45,285 bases of DNA, taken from assembly GCA_963530615.1 (NCBI GenBank), contig CAUSDX010000011.1, positions 1 to 45,285 on the forward strand, read 5' to 3'. This DNA comes from JABCPE02 sp963530615 (GTDB taxonomy: Bacteria; Bacteroidota; Bacteroidia; Flavobacteriales; Weeksellaceae). The notes beneath the pieces were generated by a model that was not told the DNA's origin, made no database searches, and saw only the letters and a list, made by a program, of their open reading frames with translations. Both the position numbers and the translations under genes were made by a program. This document shows, in pieces, positions 1 to 8,799 of the stretch (position 1 is its first letter; every line of letters begins with the position of its first letter).

Positions 1-24
1 TTCATAGTTTGTTTGTTTTTATAG

Positions 25-68
25 AAATCCCCTTAATTAAAAGAATATTTAATTAAGGGGATTTTTTT
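25..68. terminator. Bidirectional-type intrinsic terminator
   Basis: A perfect stem of about 14-17 bp (arms 25-41 and 48-64) has a 6-nt loop and a T run on the right. It ends inside the stop codon region of the minus-strand membrane protein gene, so it can serve that gene and any plus-strand gene entering from the left. Confidence 0.8.
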
Positions 69-681
69 ATGGTATTTCTTCTATTTGGCTGAGTTCTTTA
101 TAATTTTTTTCTAATTTATCAACAAATCTTCCATAGATGAGTTTATAAAGAAATCTGATGAATAAAATAATAATGATAGAGATAAATAAAAGAATTATTA
201 TTGCCATAAATAATTCAGTGCTAGTTTCTTCTTCTTTATCATGAAAAAACATCATGAAACCTAATATCATCCCTAAAGAAAATTCTAATAAGAAAATTCT
301 GATATACCATTTTATGGTGTTTTTCATCATTAGAATTTTTTTCATTAATTTTCTGGGATTGTCTGTATTTTTAATTTTATGATTAAGATAGATTAAAATT
401 CCCAAAAATGTAAGGGGAGTAATGTAAGAAATGAATTCTATAAAATAAAAAACGGTAGGACTTAAGAAATTTTTTAGAGTATTTTCATCATTTTTATCTG
501 CGAGCAAAAAACTAAGGCTAGCCCAAAATATAATTTCAAATAAACCTATAATAAATATCCATTTGGAAATGGAAATAGTATGTTTTTTTGTTAATTTGAA
601 AAGTTCAGTTTTGTTATAGGGCTTAAATTTATTGGTATTTTCTTTTTGCCAATTTTCTTTAAGAATATCTAATTCATCCAT
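67..681 (-). CDS. Membrane protein, putative partner of the ECF sigma factor
   Basis: A 204-aa protein that I cannot assign to a named family. It has a charged N-terminal part (residues 1-38) followed by about four hydrophobic segments near residues 40-62, 75-99, 125-146 and 155-180, and a charged C-terminal tail. It starts 4 bp after the sigma factor stop on the same strand, so the two are almost certainly co-transcribed. Genes in this position often encode membrane anti-sigma factors, but no zinc-binding anti-sigma (HxxxCxxC) motif is present. The anti-sigma role is therefore inference from position only. The stop codon lies in the terminator hairpin. Confidence 0.8.
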   Translation of the reverse strand: MDELDILKENWQKENTNKFKPYNKTELFKLTKKHTISISKWIFIIGLFEIIFWASLSFLLADKNDENTLKNFLSPTVFYFIEFISYITPLTFLGILIYLNHKIKNTDNPRKLMKKILMMKNTIKWYIRIFLLEFSLGMILGFMMFFHDKEEETSTELFMAIIILLFISIIIILFIRFLYKLIYGRFVDKLEKNYKELSQIEEIP

Positions 682-685
682 ATGA

Positions 686-1180
686 TTATTTTTTGATAAG
701 GTTTCTTAATTTTTCTTTTGCTCTATTCATTTTTACTCGGGCATTTCCTTCTGTAATTCCTAAAATTTCACTGATTTCTTTATAAGGTTTATCTTCTAAA
801 AACATCATAATTAAGGCTTTTTCAACATCTGATAGTAGATGTATGGCGTCATACATTGCTTGGATTTGGGCATTTTTTTCTTCATGACTATTGTCATCAT
901 AAATTTTGAAATGAGTTAAGTTTTCATGTAATTCTTCTTTCTTGTGATTTTTTTTCTTGAATAGAGCTAAAGCTGTGTTTAGTCCGATTTTATAAATCCA
1001 AGTAGAAAATTTAGCATCCCCGCGATAGTTAGAATAGGATTTCCAAGTTTGAATTACAATTTCTTGAAATAAATCTTCATGATCATGGATATTATCGGTG
1101 TAAATCCTACATATTTTATGTATGATTCCTTGATTTTCACTTAGTTGATGTAAGAATTCCTTTTGTTTTTCTGATTTCAT
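686..1180 (-). CDS. RNA polymerase sigma factor, ECF (sigma-70 family)
   Basis: A 164-aa protein of normal ECF length. Region 2 covers about residues 20-85, with DHEDLFQEIVIQTWKSY and a following FSTWIYKIGLN motif. Region 4 covers about residues 105-160, with the helix-turn-helix YKEISEILGITEGNARV. There is no C-terminal extension. ECF factors direct RNA polymerase core to a small regulon and are usually held by a membrane anti-sigma protein. The gene 4 bp downstream is the obvious candidate. The ATG start at 1178-1180 fits the family N-terminus. The promoter region does not show a clear TAnnTTTG, so autoregulation by this sigma factor is possible but unproven. Confidence 0.95.
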   Translation of the reverse strand: MKSEKQKEFLHQLSENQGIIHKICRIYTDNIHDHEDLFQEIVIQTWKSYSNYRGDAKFSTWIYKIGLNTALALFKKKNHKKEELHENLTHFKIYDDNSHEEKNAQIQAMYDAIHLLSDVEKALIMMFLEDKPYKEISEILGITEGNARVKMNRAKEKLRNLIKK

Positions 1181-1274
1181 AAATTATTGCTGTTTTATTA
1201 GTATCGAAAAAATGAAATTTGTTACAAATTTTTATTAAAAAATAGATTTAAAACAAAAATATAATTTAATGTTG

Positions 1275-1282
1275 TACATTTG
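1275..1282 (+). promoter_or_regulatory. -7 element of the esterase gene
   Basis: TACATTTG matches the Bacteroidota -7 consensus TAnnTTTG and lies 17 bp before the ATG at 1300. No good TTG -33 box is seen at the expected spacing. Confidence 0.5.
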
Positions 1283-1299
1283 TTTTAAATTATTGGGTG

Positions 1300-2073
1300 A
1301 TGATTTTGAATTCAAAAATATATGGAGTAGAAAAGAATGGAACACCATTGTTGGTTTTTCATGGTTTATTTGGAATGTTGGATAATTGGGCTACTTTTGG
1401 GAGAGAGTTTGGAGAAAAACTGCCTTGCCACTTATTGGATTTAAGAAATCATGGCAAGAGTTTTCATACGGAAGAGATGAGTCATGATGATATGGCAGAG
1501 GATATTTTGAATTATCTTAATCAGCATCAAATAGAAAAAGCATGTTTATTGGGGCATTCTTTGGGAGGAAAGGCGGTGATGCAGTTTGCGATATCTTATC
1601 CAGAGAGGGTGAAAAAAATCATTGTGGTAGATATTGCTCCGAAGGCTTATCCGCCACATCATCAAAGGATTATGGAAGCTTTGCAAAGTGTGGATTTTGA
1701 AAGGATTACCAGTCGTAAGGAGGTAGAGGAAAGGTTAGCTGAAACGATTAAGGAAAAATCTGTTGTCCAATTTTTGGTAAAAAATTTATATTGGGAACGA
1801 GAAGATAAATTAAATTGGAGATTTAATCTTAAAGTTTTAGCTGAAAAATATAGTGATTTTGTGGGAAAGGCGATTCGGTTTGGAATTTTTGAAGGAGAAA
1901 CATTATTTATTAAGGGAGAAAAATCACATTATATTTTGCCTCAAGATGAATTTTTAATTCAGAAACAATTTCCTAAGTATCAATTGATAACAATTAAGAA
2001 TGCGGGGCATTGGGTTCAAGTGGAAAATGCTAAGGATTTTAATGAGGAAGTAAGTAATTTTTTATTGAATTAA
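1300..2073 (+). CDS. Alpha/beta-fold hydrolase, YbfF-like esterase
   Basis: A protein of about 257 aa. It has the N-terminal oxyanion motif FHGLFGMLDNW, then DLRNHGKS, the nucleophile elbow GHSLGG (Ser near residue 87) and the catalytic histidine in NAGHW near residue 236. These motifs and the length match the YbfF/PldB-type acyl-CoA thioesterase or esterase branch. The natural substrate is unknown. An in-frame GTG at 1297 lies directly before the ATG at 1300. I prefer the ATG, which lies just past the predicted transcription start. The next gene, an SDR, has its own promoter, so this gene is probably monocistronic. Confidence 0.9.
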   Translation: MILNSKIYGVEKNGTPLLVFHGLFGMLDNWATFGREFGEKLPCHLLDLRNHGKSFHTEEMSHDDMAEDILNYLNQHQIEKACLLGHSLGGKAVMQFAISYPERVKKIIVVDIAPKAYPPHHQRIMEALQSVDFERITSRKEVEERLAETIKEKSVVQFLVKNLYWEREDKLNWRFNLKVLAEKYSDFVGKAIRFGIFEGETLFIKGEKSHYILPQDEFLIQKQFPKYQLITIKNAGHWVQVENAKDFNEEVSNFLLN

Positions 2074-2098
2074 GATTGATAAAAAAGATTTATATTTG
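2065..2098 (+). promoter_or_regulatory. Promoter of the SDR gene
   Basis: TTG at 2065-2067, a 23-bp spacer and TATATTTG at 2091-2098 fit the Bacteroidota promoter. It overlaps the end of the esterase gene. The predicted transcription start is about 10 bp before the ATG at 2116. Confidence 0.65.
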
Positions 2099-2115
2099 TA
2101 ATAAAATTATAAGAT

Positions 2116-2835
2116 ATGCAAGAATTAAAAGGGAAAATAGCTTTAATAACAGGAGGAAGCCGAGGAATAGGTAAGGCGATAGCTCTTGCTTTAGCAGAGG
2201 AAGGGGTAAATGTTGCAATTACAGGGAGAAATGAAGAAAAACTAAAAGCAGTAGTTCAAGAAATAGAGCAAAAAGGGGTAAAATCAGCTTATGCAGTTTT
2301 TGATATAACATCTAAAACAGAGGTTTATGGTGCTTTGGAAAAGTTGCAAAAAGATTTTGGAAAAATTGATGTTTTAGTGAATAATGCGGGAATAGCAGCT
2401 TTTGGAGGAATTTTAGAAATGGAGGATGAAAAGTGGGAAGAAATCGTGAAAACTAACCTTTTTGGGGCGTATTATGTTGTTAAGGCTGTAGTGCCAAGTA
2501 TGGTGGAGAGAAAAACAGGGGATATTATTAATATTTCTTCTACTGCAGGGCTGAAAGGCAATGCTATGACTTCTGCTTATTCAGCATCTAAATTTGGTTT
2601 GATAGGAATGTCAGAGTCTATGATGTTGGAATTAAGAAAACAAAATATTCGTGTAACGACTTTGATGCCAAGTACTATTGCTTCGGATATGAGTAAGGAG
2701 GTGTTAAAAATTACAGATGGAAATCCTGAAAAGGTGTTACAACCAGAAGATTTTGCAGAATTAGTCGTAGATTTATTGAAATTAAATAAAAGAGCGATGT
2801 TAGCTAATGCTTCATTATGGTCTACTAATCCGTAA
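2116..2835 (+). CDS. Short-chain dehydrogenase/reductase, FabG-like
   Basis: A 239-aa classical SDR. It has the Rossmann cofactor motif TGGSRGIG at residues 12-19, NNAG at 89-92, and the catalytic triad Ser142, Tyr155 and Lys159 (YSASK). The family interconverts ketones and alcohols with NAD(P)H. The closest family appearance is 3-oxoacyl-(ACP) reductase, including the typical length, but substrate specificity cannot be read from sequence. It is not in a fatty-acid synthesis cluster, so calling it FabG would be too specific. It has its own upstream promoter and a downstream hairpin, so it is likely a single-gene unit. Confidence 0.9.
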   Translation: MQELKGKIALITGGSRGIGKAIALALAEEGVNVAITGRNEEKLKAVVQEIEQKGVKSAYAVFDITSKTEVYGALEKLQKDFGKIDVLVNNAGIAAFGGILEMEDEKWEEIVKTNLFGAYYVVKAVVPSMVERKTGDIINISSTAGLKGNAMTSAYSASKFGLIGMSESMMLELRKQNIRVTTLMPSTIASDMSKEVLKITDGNPEKVLQPEDFAELVVDLLKLNKRAMLANASLWSTNP

Positions 2836-2837
2836 AA

Positions 2838-2870
2838 AATTAATCCATAGCTTTTTGCTATGGATTAATT
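2838..2870 (+). terminator. Hairpin after the SDR gene
   Basis: A perfect 14-bp stem with a TTTTT loop directly after the stop codon. The downstream T tract is weak (ATTATT), so termination may be partial. Confidence 0.6.
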
Positions 2871-2889
2871 ATTAAATCAGATTAAAAAG

Positions 2890-3903
2890 ATGGTTTTAGT
2901 TACTGGAGCTACCGGTATTTTAGGGAGAGTTTTAGTATTAGAATTATTAAAACAAGGGAAATCCGTCCGTGCTACGAAAAGAGAAATGAGCAATCTCCAA
3001 GAGGTTAAAAAATCGTGGGATTTTTACACAAGTCAGGCTGATGAATATTTCAAAAAAATAGAATGGGTAGAGGTAGATTTTGAGGATTTGGATTCTTTAC
3101 GAATAGCACTTGAAGGGATAGAAGAAGTTTATCATTGTTCTGCAAAAGTGAGTTTTTATCCTAAAGATGAAGCGGAAATGTTGCGAACCAATGTAGAAGG
3201 AGCTAAAAATTTGCTCTATATTGCAGAAGAAAAATTAGTCAAAAAGTTTTTGTTTGTTAGTTCTATTGCTGTTTTTGATAAAACTAATGAGCATGGAGAG
3301 ATAGATGAAGAATCTGAGTTTGATGGGAAAAAACAAAATTCTGCTTATGCTTTGTCCAAATATTTTTCAGAGATGGAAGTATGGAGAGCCTATGTGGAAG
3401 GAATGAATGTAATTATCATCAATCCAGGGGTAATTATAGGTAGTGGGAATTGGGGAAGAAGCAGTGGCGATTTATTTCCCAGTTTTGAAAAAAGTCCGTT
3501 TTCATTTAGCGGAGGGACAGCCTATGTAGATGTAAGAGATGTCGCAAAAATAGCCGTGATTTTGATGGAAAAAGAGAAATTTGGGGAGCGATATATTATT
3601 ATTTCTGAAAATAAAAAATATAAGGAAGTTGCCGATAAGATTAGGCAATTTTTAGGAAAGAATGAGTCCGTTATACTTCCAAAATTTTGGTTAAATTTAG
3701 GGTATGGTCTGAATTTAGCATTGGGATGGTTATTTCCATATTTAAGAATAATCAGTAAAGAAAATATCAAAATGCTTACAGAATTTACACCCATTTCTAA
3801 TAAAAAAATTATAAAAGAATTAAATTTTCAATTCATTTCTGTAAAAGATAGTCTTGATTTTCATTTGAAAAATTACAAGAATACTTTCTCAAAAAGGAAT
3901 TAG
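2890..3903 (+). CDS. NAD-dependent epimerase/dehydratase family protein (extended SDR)
   Basis: A 337-aa protein. Its N-terminal dinucleotide motif VTGATGILGRVL (residues 4-15) is the GxxGxxG type of extended SDRs. A mid-region SAYALSKYFSE gives the YxxxK active site near residue 156, followed by the INPGVIIG motif. These are usual for 3-beta-HSD or dihydroflavonol-reductase-like proteins acting on sugar nucleotides or alcohols. The C-terminal third, after about residue 240, carries a hydrophobic stretch that could touch the membrane. The real substrate is unknown. It sits between a possible terminator and mvaD. Confidence 0.85.
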   Translation: MVLVTGATGILGRVLVLELLKQGKSVRATKREMSNLQEVKKSWDFYTSQADEYFKKIEWVEVDFEDLDSLRIALEGIEEVYHCSAKVSFYPKDEAEMLRTNVEGAKNLLYIAEEKLVKKFLFVSSIAVFDKTNEHGEIDEESEFDGKKQNSAYALSKYFSEMEVWRAYVEGMNVIIINPGVIIGSGNWGRSSGDLFPSFEKSPFSFSGGTAYVDVRDVAKIAVILMEKEKFGERYIIISENKKYKEVADKIRQFLGKNESVILPKFWLNLGYGLNLALGWLFPYLRIISKENIKMLTEFTPISNKKIIKELNFQFISVKDSLDFHLKNYKNTFSKRN

Positions 3904-3922
3904 AATTTAATTTTAAAAGTCT

Positions 3923-3930
3923 TAAATTTG
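3923..3930 (+). promoter_or_regulatory. -7 element of mvaD
   Basis: TAAATTTG ends 18 bp before the mvaD ATG. No clear TTG is seen at -33, so the call rests on the -7 match and position only. Confidence 0.45.
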
Positions 3931-3948
3931 TTTTTCTAAATTAAAAAA

Positions 3949-5031
3949 ATGACTCAATTATTCGTAGGAAATTCTGATTTTGAGATTAGAGATATAGAGG
4001 TTTCTGCAAGTTGTCCTTCTAATATTGCATTGATTAAATATTGGGGAAAATATAAAGGACAAATTCCTGCAAATCCGAGTATTAGCTATACGCTTAATCA
4101 TTGTGAAACGCATACTAAAATAATTTTTTTTGCAGGAAAAGAGTTTTCAGTGAAGACTTTTTTATCAGGAAAAGAAGAAGATAATTTTGCAAAAAAAATT
4201 GAAAAATATTTTGAAAGTATTGAGGTTTATTTGCCATGGATTTTGAAAGGAAGCTATGAGATTCATACAGAAAATACATTTCCTCATAGTTCTGGTATTG
4301 CTAGTTCGGCTTCAGGATTTGGGGCGATAGTAAAATGTTTGGTGGAGATAGAACAAGCATTTTACAACACAAAAGAATATAATTTTGATGAAATCCAGAA
4401 AGCTTCTTTTTTGGCTCGTTTAGGAAGTGGGAGTGCATGTAGAAGTCTTTATAATGGGTTGGTAGTTTGGGGAGAAACTCCTGTAGTTTCAGGAAGTTCT
4501 GATTTTTTTGCGGTGCAGTATCCGAATGATAAAGTTCATTCTGTATTTAGAGATTTTAATGATTGGGTTTTGCTTATCCACGAGGGAGAAAAAACTGTGA
4601 GCTCTACTGTGGGACATGGTCTGATGAATACGAATCCTTATGCTGAAAGGCGTTTTCAAGAGGCAAAAGATAATTTTTCGCCAATGAAAGAGATTTTGGA
4701 AAGTGGAGATTTGGACAGATTTATTTCATTAGTGGAGCATGAAGCCTTGACTTTACATGCGATGATGATGATGAGTCAACCAGCATTTATTTTGATGAAA
4801 ACGGGAACAATAGAGGTTATTCATAAAGTTTGGAATTTCCGAAAAGATACTAATTTACCTTTATTTTTTACTCTTGATGCTGGTGCGAATGTTCACTTAC
4901 TTTTTCCAAGTGATAAGGATGATTTAGGGAAGAAAAATGAAAATCAAAAAATAATAGAATCTTTTATAGAAAAGGAACTGCTTCCTCACACTCAAAATGG
5001 GAAGGTAATAAAGGATACGATGAAATTCTGA
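3949..5031 (+). CDS. mvaD: Diphosphomevalonate decarboxylase
   Basis: A 360-aa GHMP-superfamily protein. It converts mevalonate 5-diphosphate to isopentenyl diphosphate with ATP, the last step of the mevalonate route to isoprenoids. Diagnostic motifs are SNIALIKYWGK and NPSISYTL in the N-terminal part, the ATP-binding loop SSGIASSASGFGA near residue 115, and GSGSACRSLYNG near residue 158 with the conserved Ser-Arg pair. Flavobacteria commonly use the mevalonate pathway, so the gene fits the lineage. No other pathway genes are adjacent. It is followed 27 bp later by purK, and the two may share a transcript. Confidence 0.95.
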   Translation: MTQLFVGNSDFEIRDIEVSASCPSNIALIKYWGKYKGQIPANPSISYTLNHCETHTKIIFFAGKEFSVKTFLSGKEEDNFAKKIEKYFESIEVYLPWILKGSYEIHTENTFPHSSGIASSASGFGAIVKCLVEIEQAFYNTKEYNFDEIQKASFLARLGSGSACRSLYNGLVVWGETPVVSGSSDFFAVQYPNDKVHSVFRDFNDWVLLIHEGEKTVSSTVGHGLMNTNPYAERRFQEAKDNFSPMKEILESGDLDRFISLVEHEALTLHAMMMMSQPAFILMKTGTIEVIHKVWNFRKDTNLPLFFTLDAGANVHLLFPSDKDDLGKKNENQKIIESFIEKELLPHTQNGKVIKDTMKF

Positions 5032-5058
5032 TGAAATTAACGAAATACAAAATTAAAT

Positions 5059-6165
5059 ATGAAAATAGGAATACTCGGAGGAGGACAATTGGGAAGAATG
5101 TTTATTCAAGAGTCTTTGAAATATGATGATGAATTTTATGTTTTAGATCCTAATTTAGATTGTCCATGTGCATATATTTCTAGATTTACACAAGGTGATT
5201 TTAATGATTATCAATCTGTTATAGATTTTGGTAAGGACAAAGATGTTTTGACTATAGAGATAGAGCATGTGAATGTAGAAGCATTGGAATACCTTGAAAA
5301 TAAAGGTGTTAATGTTATTCCTAATGCTAGGATTATTAAAATTATTCAGCAGAAAATTTTACAAAAAGAATTTTATCAACAAAATCAGTTACCAAGTCCA
5401 AAATTTCAAATAATTAGGGGAAAAAGTGAGGTGAATTTTTCATTTCCTTTCGTGCAGAAACTCAATGTTGGAGGGTATGATGGAAAAGGCGTTCAAATTA
5501 TTAGGGGAGAAAATGATTTGGATAAGCTTTGGGATGCACCGTCAGTATTAGAAGAAATGGTGGATATAGATAAGGAATTATCAGTGATTATTGCTAAAAA
5601 TGATAAGGGAGAAGTTAAGAAATTTCCTGTAACGGAGATGGTTACAGATCCCAGTTTGAATCTTTTAGATTTTAATATTTGTCCAGCGGATATTTCGGAT
5701 TTTGTACAGAAGCAAATAGATGAAATTGCAGATAAGTTTATTTGTACAGTAAAGTCAGCAGGATTATTCGCAATAGAATTATTTTTGGATAAAGATGGAA
5801 AAGTATGGATAAATGAGACGGCTCCTAGATTACATAACAGTGGTCATCAAAGTCAAGAAGGGAATATAAATTCTCAGTTTGAGCAATTTTATAGAGTAAT
5901 AACTAATATGCCTTTAGCAGATACTGATTTTAATTGTTTTTCAGGAATGCTTAATTTGGTGGGAGAAAATGGCTTTTTAGGAAAGGTCAGATATCAAGGT
6001 TTAGAGAATGTGATGAAGATATCTCAAACTTATATTCATCTTTATGGAAAAATAGAGACAAAGCCAGGGAGAAAGATGGGACATATCAATACTTTAGCAA
6101 AAAGTAGAGAAGATTTATTAGAGAAATTGATTCAAATCAAAGAAAATATAAAGGTAATTTCATAA
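5059..6165 (+). CDS. purK: 5-(carboxyamino)imidazole ribonucleotide synthase
   Basis: A 368-aa ATP-grasp enzyme that carboxylates AIR to N5-CAIR with ATP and bicarbonate in purine synthesis. The N-terminal motif ILGGGQLGRM (residues 4-13) is diagnostic. The ATP-grasp middle contains KLNVGGYDGKGVQ, and the metal and phosphate site is in the segment INETAPRLHNSGH. Length is normal. Its partner PurE, which uses the product, is encoded 955 bp further on, with an opposite-strand transporter gene between them. In most bacteria purE and purK are adjacent, so this split is a small local rearrangement. Confidence 0.95.
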   Translation: MKIGILGGGQLGRMFIQESLKYDDEFYVLDPNLDCPCAYISRFTQGDFNDYQSVIDFGKDKDVLTIEIEHVNVEALEYLENKGVNVIPNARIIKIIQQKILQKEFYQQNQLPSPKFQIIRGKSEVNFSFPFVQKLNVGGYDGKGVQIIRGENDLDKLWDAPSVLEEMVDIDKELSVIIAKNDKGEVKKFPVTEMVTDPSLNLLDFNICPADISDFVQKQIDEIADKFICTVKSAGLFAIELFLDKDGKVWINETAPRLHNSGHQSQEGNINSQFEQFYRVITNMPLADTDFNCFSGMLNLVGENGFLGKVRYQGLENVMKISQTYIHLYGKIETKPGRKMGHINTLAKSREDLLEKLIQIKENIKVIS

Positions 6166-6167
6166 AA

Positions 6168-7079
6168 TTAGTCTTTATATTTATGAAATTTGAATATTTC
6201 TGGGTTATAGTTAGTGATAAAAATACCTAAAATAATCATAATTGAAGCAATGATAAAGTCAGAACTGATAGGTTCGTCTAAAATAATCCAGCCTAAAAAT
6301 ATCGCAATAATAGTATTTACATAAGAAATTAAGGAAATTTTAATAGCAGGAACTTTACTAAGGGCATAAGTGTATGCGAGATAAGCAATAATAGAACCGA
6401 AAATAGTAAGATAGAGTAAAGCGGCCACACTATCAGTACTCCAAAGATGGATGTTTAAGCTTTTATTCATTATAAATCCAGAACTCATCTGAATGACTCC
6501 CGCAAAAGAAAACTGGTACATGAGGTTTAGGAAAATATTATGGTTACTCTTATAATTAGTTTTTCGGATGAAAATAGTGCCTAAAGCACTACCTAAAACA
6601 GCAAGAACCATACAAATGATTCCACTTCTATATTCATAATTATTTAATTCTGAAATACTATCGTAAAAAACAAAAATAATCCCAGAAAAAGCCATCAATA
6701 TACCTATTAAGGCACGAAAAGTGAACTTTTGCATCCCTAAAATTAGACTTCCAATAAATACTAAAATAGGAGAGCAAGAACTGATAAGAGATGCCAAACT
6801 ACTGGAAATAGTCTCTTCTGCGATGGTGACCATTCCATTAGTTATAATTAAAATAAAAAATGATAAAATCATTTGAATCTTAAAATTAGCCCAACCAATC
6901 CACTGAATATTCTTACTTAAAGTTAAATAAATCAATAAAATAATGGCGGATAGAAGATGTCTTATTCCTGTTACATAAATAGGAGGAATGGTTTCAACAG
7001 CAATCCTAATTCCAAGGAAAGTAGTCCCCCATATTATTGCAATAGCTAAAATAGACAATGATAATTTCAAATTTTCCAT
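6168..7079 (-). CDS. EamA/DMT-family transporter
   Basis: A 303-aa polytopic protein with about ten hydrophobic helices arranged as two EamA repeats (roughly residues 7-137 and 150-290), the standard drug/metabolite transporter layout. The N-terminal IAIIWGTTFLGIRIAVE segment is typical of the family. Members export or import amino acids, nucleobases or other small metabolites, and the substrate cannot be predicted. Its end is 3 bp from the end of purK on the opposite strand (convergent), and its start faces the purE promoter. It separates purK from purE. The purine neighbourhood might suggest a purine-related solute, which is speculation. Confidence 0.9.
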   Translation of the reverse strand: MENLKLSLSILAIAIIWGTTFLGIRIAVETIPPIYVTGIRHLLSAIILLIYLTLSKNIQWIGWANFKIQMILSFFILIITNGMVTIAEETISSSLASLISSCSPILVFIGSLILGMQKFTFRALIGILMAFSGIIFVFYDSISELNNYEYRSGIICMVLAVLGSALGTIFIRKTNYKSNHNIFLNLMYQFSFAGVIQMSSGFIMNKSLNIHLWSTDSVAALLYLTIFGSIIAYLAYTYALSKVPAIKISLISYVNTIIAIFLGWIILDEPISSDFIIASIMIILGIFITNYNPEIFKFHKYKD

Positions 7080-7091
7080 TTAGAAGATTGA

Positions 7092-7122
7092 TTGTATTTT
7101 GAATTAAAAATTTTTATCTTTG
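7092..7122 (+). promoter_or_regulatory. Promoter of purE
   Basis: TTG at 7092-7094, a 20-bp spacer and TATCTTTG at 7115-7122 form a near-ideal Bacteroidota promoter. It covers the upstream TTG codon at 7120, so translation cannot start there. This fixes the purE start at the ATG at 7156. Confidence 0.75.
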
Positions 7123-7155
7123 AAATGTACAAAATTAAAAAAATATACTAGAAAA

Positions 7156-7665
7156 ATGATAGGAATTATTATGGGAAGTAAAAGTGATCTTCCAGTTATG
7201 AAACAAGCGATAGATTTTCTGAATATGCTATCTATTCCATATGAAGTTACGGTAGTATCAGCTCACAGAACCCCAGAAAGAATGATAGACTATGCTAAAA
7301 CTGCAAAAAGTAGAGGCATAAAAGTGATTATAGCGGGAGCAGGAGGAGCTGCTCATTTACCAGGTATGGTAGCAAGCTGTACCACTTTGCCTGTAATAGG
7401 GGTTCCTATTTTATCTTCTAATTCTATTGATGGTTGGGATAGTGTTTTATCTATTTTGCAGATGCCATCAGGGATTCCTGTAGCTACAGTGGCTTTAAAT
7501 GGGGCTATAAATGCAGGAATTTTAGCAACAAAAATTATGTCTATTTCTAATGAATTTATCCATCAAAAGTTAGAAGAATATCAAAAATCCCTTACAGATA
7601 AGGTTTTAAAAAGTGTAGATGATATGAAGGGAGAATATCCTAATTTTTATGATTTAGAATTATAG
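7156..7665 (+). CDS. purE: N5-carboxyaminoimidazole ribonucleotide mutase
   Basis: A 169-aa class I PurE that moves the carboxylate of N5-CAIR to give CAIR in purine synthesis. The signature starts at the second residue: IGIIMGSKSDLPVM, then SAHRTPERM near residue 41 with the catalytic His, and GAGGAAHLPGM near residue 70. The frame is open upstream to a TTG at 7120, but that codon is part of the -7 promoter element, and family members begin at the ATG used here. The last 6 bp overlap the end of murB on the opposite strand. Confidence 0.95.
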   Translation: MIGIIMGSKSDLPVMKQAIDFLNMLSIPYEVTVVSAHRTPERMIDYAKTAKSRGIKVIIAGAGGAAHLPGMVASCTTLPVIGVPILSSNSIDGWDSVLSILQMPSGIPVATVALNGAINAGILATKIMSISNEFIHQKLEEYQKSLTDKVLKSVDDMKGEYPNFYDLEL

Positions 7666-8673
7666 AACATTCACTTCTCTCTCTAATGTAATTCCAAATT
7701 TTTCCTTTACTGATGAAATGATTTTTTCAGAGAAATCCCAAATTTCTTGTCCTGTAGCATTTCCTGTGGCGTTGATAATGACTAAAGCTTGGAGGTGGTG
7801 AGTGGCTACATTGTCGATTTGTTTTCCTTTCCATCCGCATTGTTCAATGAGCCATGCGGCAGGTATTTTTTTACCATTAGGTATTTCATAACTTGGAATT
7901 TCAGGAAAAGAAAGTTTCAATTTTTCAAACTCAGAATCTGAGATAGTAGGATTTTTAAAAAAACTACCTACATTTCCTGTTGTTTTTGGGTCAGGGAGTT
8001 TAGACTTTCTGATATTGACAACTGCTTGTGAAACTTGTTTAATATTGTAGTCTTGTATTCCCATTCTTTCAAGCTCCATTTTTATGGCTCCATATTCAGT
8101 TTTGATGGGGTGATTTTTTCTGCTTAATTTGAAGGTAACTTCCAAAATTACAAAATTTCCTTTTTGTTGTTTGAAAATAGAGTTTCTATATCCAAAATTA
8201 CAATCTTTAGAATAAAGAGTTTTTGTTTCTAAATTATTTATATCTAATACTTTACAAGAGTAGAAGGAATCTTTAATTTCTACTCCATAAGCCCCAATAT
8301 TTTGTACTGGAGAGGCACCTACACTCCCAGGAATAAGAGAAAGATTTTCTAATCCACCATAATTTTTATTCAAGGTATATTGCACAAATTGGTGCCAGTT
8401 TTCTCCTGCTTTCCCCGTTATTAAAACTTCATTTTCATTTAAAATTTCTTCTGAAATTCCTTTTAAGCATAATTGAATAACTAAACCATTAAAATTTTTA
8501 GTGAATAAAATATTACTTCCTCCTCCTAAAAAAAATATAGGTCTTTGAGCATATTCTGTTTGGAGTAGTTGTTTTAACTTTTCCTCGGAGGAAATTTGAA
8601 CAAAGTATTGAGCAATAGTATCTGTTCCGAATGTTAGATGCGGTTTTAGGGAGTAGTTTTCTAAAATATTCAT
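7660..8673 (-). CDS. murB: UDP-N-acetylenolpyruvoylglucosamine reductase
   Basis: A 337-aa cytoplasmic flavoenzyme that reduces UDP-GlcNAc-enolpyruvate to UDP-MurNAc with NADPH, an early peptidoglycan precursor step. FAD-binding motifs FFLGGGSNIL (near residue 50) and SVGASPVQNIGAYG (near residue 118) are present. The catalytic serine lies in TGNVGSFFKNP near residue 230, and the C-terminal glutamate region follows. Length matches type I MurB. Its stop overlaps purE by 6 bp in a convergent arrangement. No close terminator is seen on this side, so the transcripts may run into each other. Confidence 0.95.
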   Translation of the reverse strand: MNILENYSLKPHLTFGTDTIAQYFVQISSEEKLKQLLQTEYAQRPIFFLGGGSNILFTKNFNGLVIQLCLKGISEEILNENEVLITGKAGENWHQFVQYTLNKNYGGLENLSLIPGSVGASPVQNIGAYGVEIKDSFYSCKVLDINNLETKTLYSKDCNFGYRNSIFKQQKGNFVILEVTFKLSRKNHPIKTEYGAIKMELERMGIQDYNIKQVSQAVVNIRKSKLPDPKTTGNVGSFFKNPTISDSEFEKLKLSFPEIPSYEIPNGKKIPAAWLIEQCGWKGKQIDNVATHHLQALVIINATGNATGQEIWDFSEKIISSVKEKFGITLEREVNVL

Positions 8674-8745
8674 TTTCTCACAACTTAAATTGCAAAATTA
8701 TAGGAATGTATTTTAATCTCAAAATCTATTTAGATAAAGAAAAGA

Positions 8746-8779
8746 CAAAGCATAAAAAATGGAATATTCTTATGCTTTG
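8746..8779 (-). terminator. Hairpin terminator after the aminotransferase
   Basis: Arms 8746-8755 and 8770-8779 form a 10-bp stem with a 14-nt loop. Read on the minus strand, a T-rich tract (TCTTTTCTTTAT) follows. It separates the aminotransferase from murB. Confidence 0.6.
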
Positions 8780-8799
8780 CTTTTTAGTAAAAGTTGATT

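Noticed and set aside
3522..3794. Minus-strand 90-aa ORF
   Set aside because: Lies entirely inside the well-supported epimerase/dehydratase gene in another frame, with no motif.
7120..7155. N-terminal extension of purE from a TTG
   Set aside because: The TTG is part of the -7 promoter element TATCTTTG, and PurE homologues start at the ATG at 7156.
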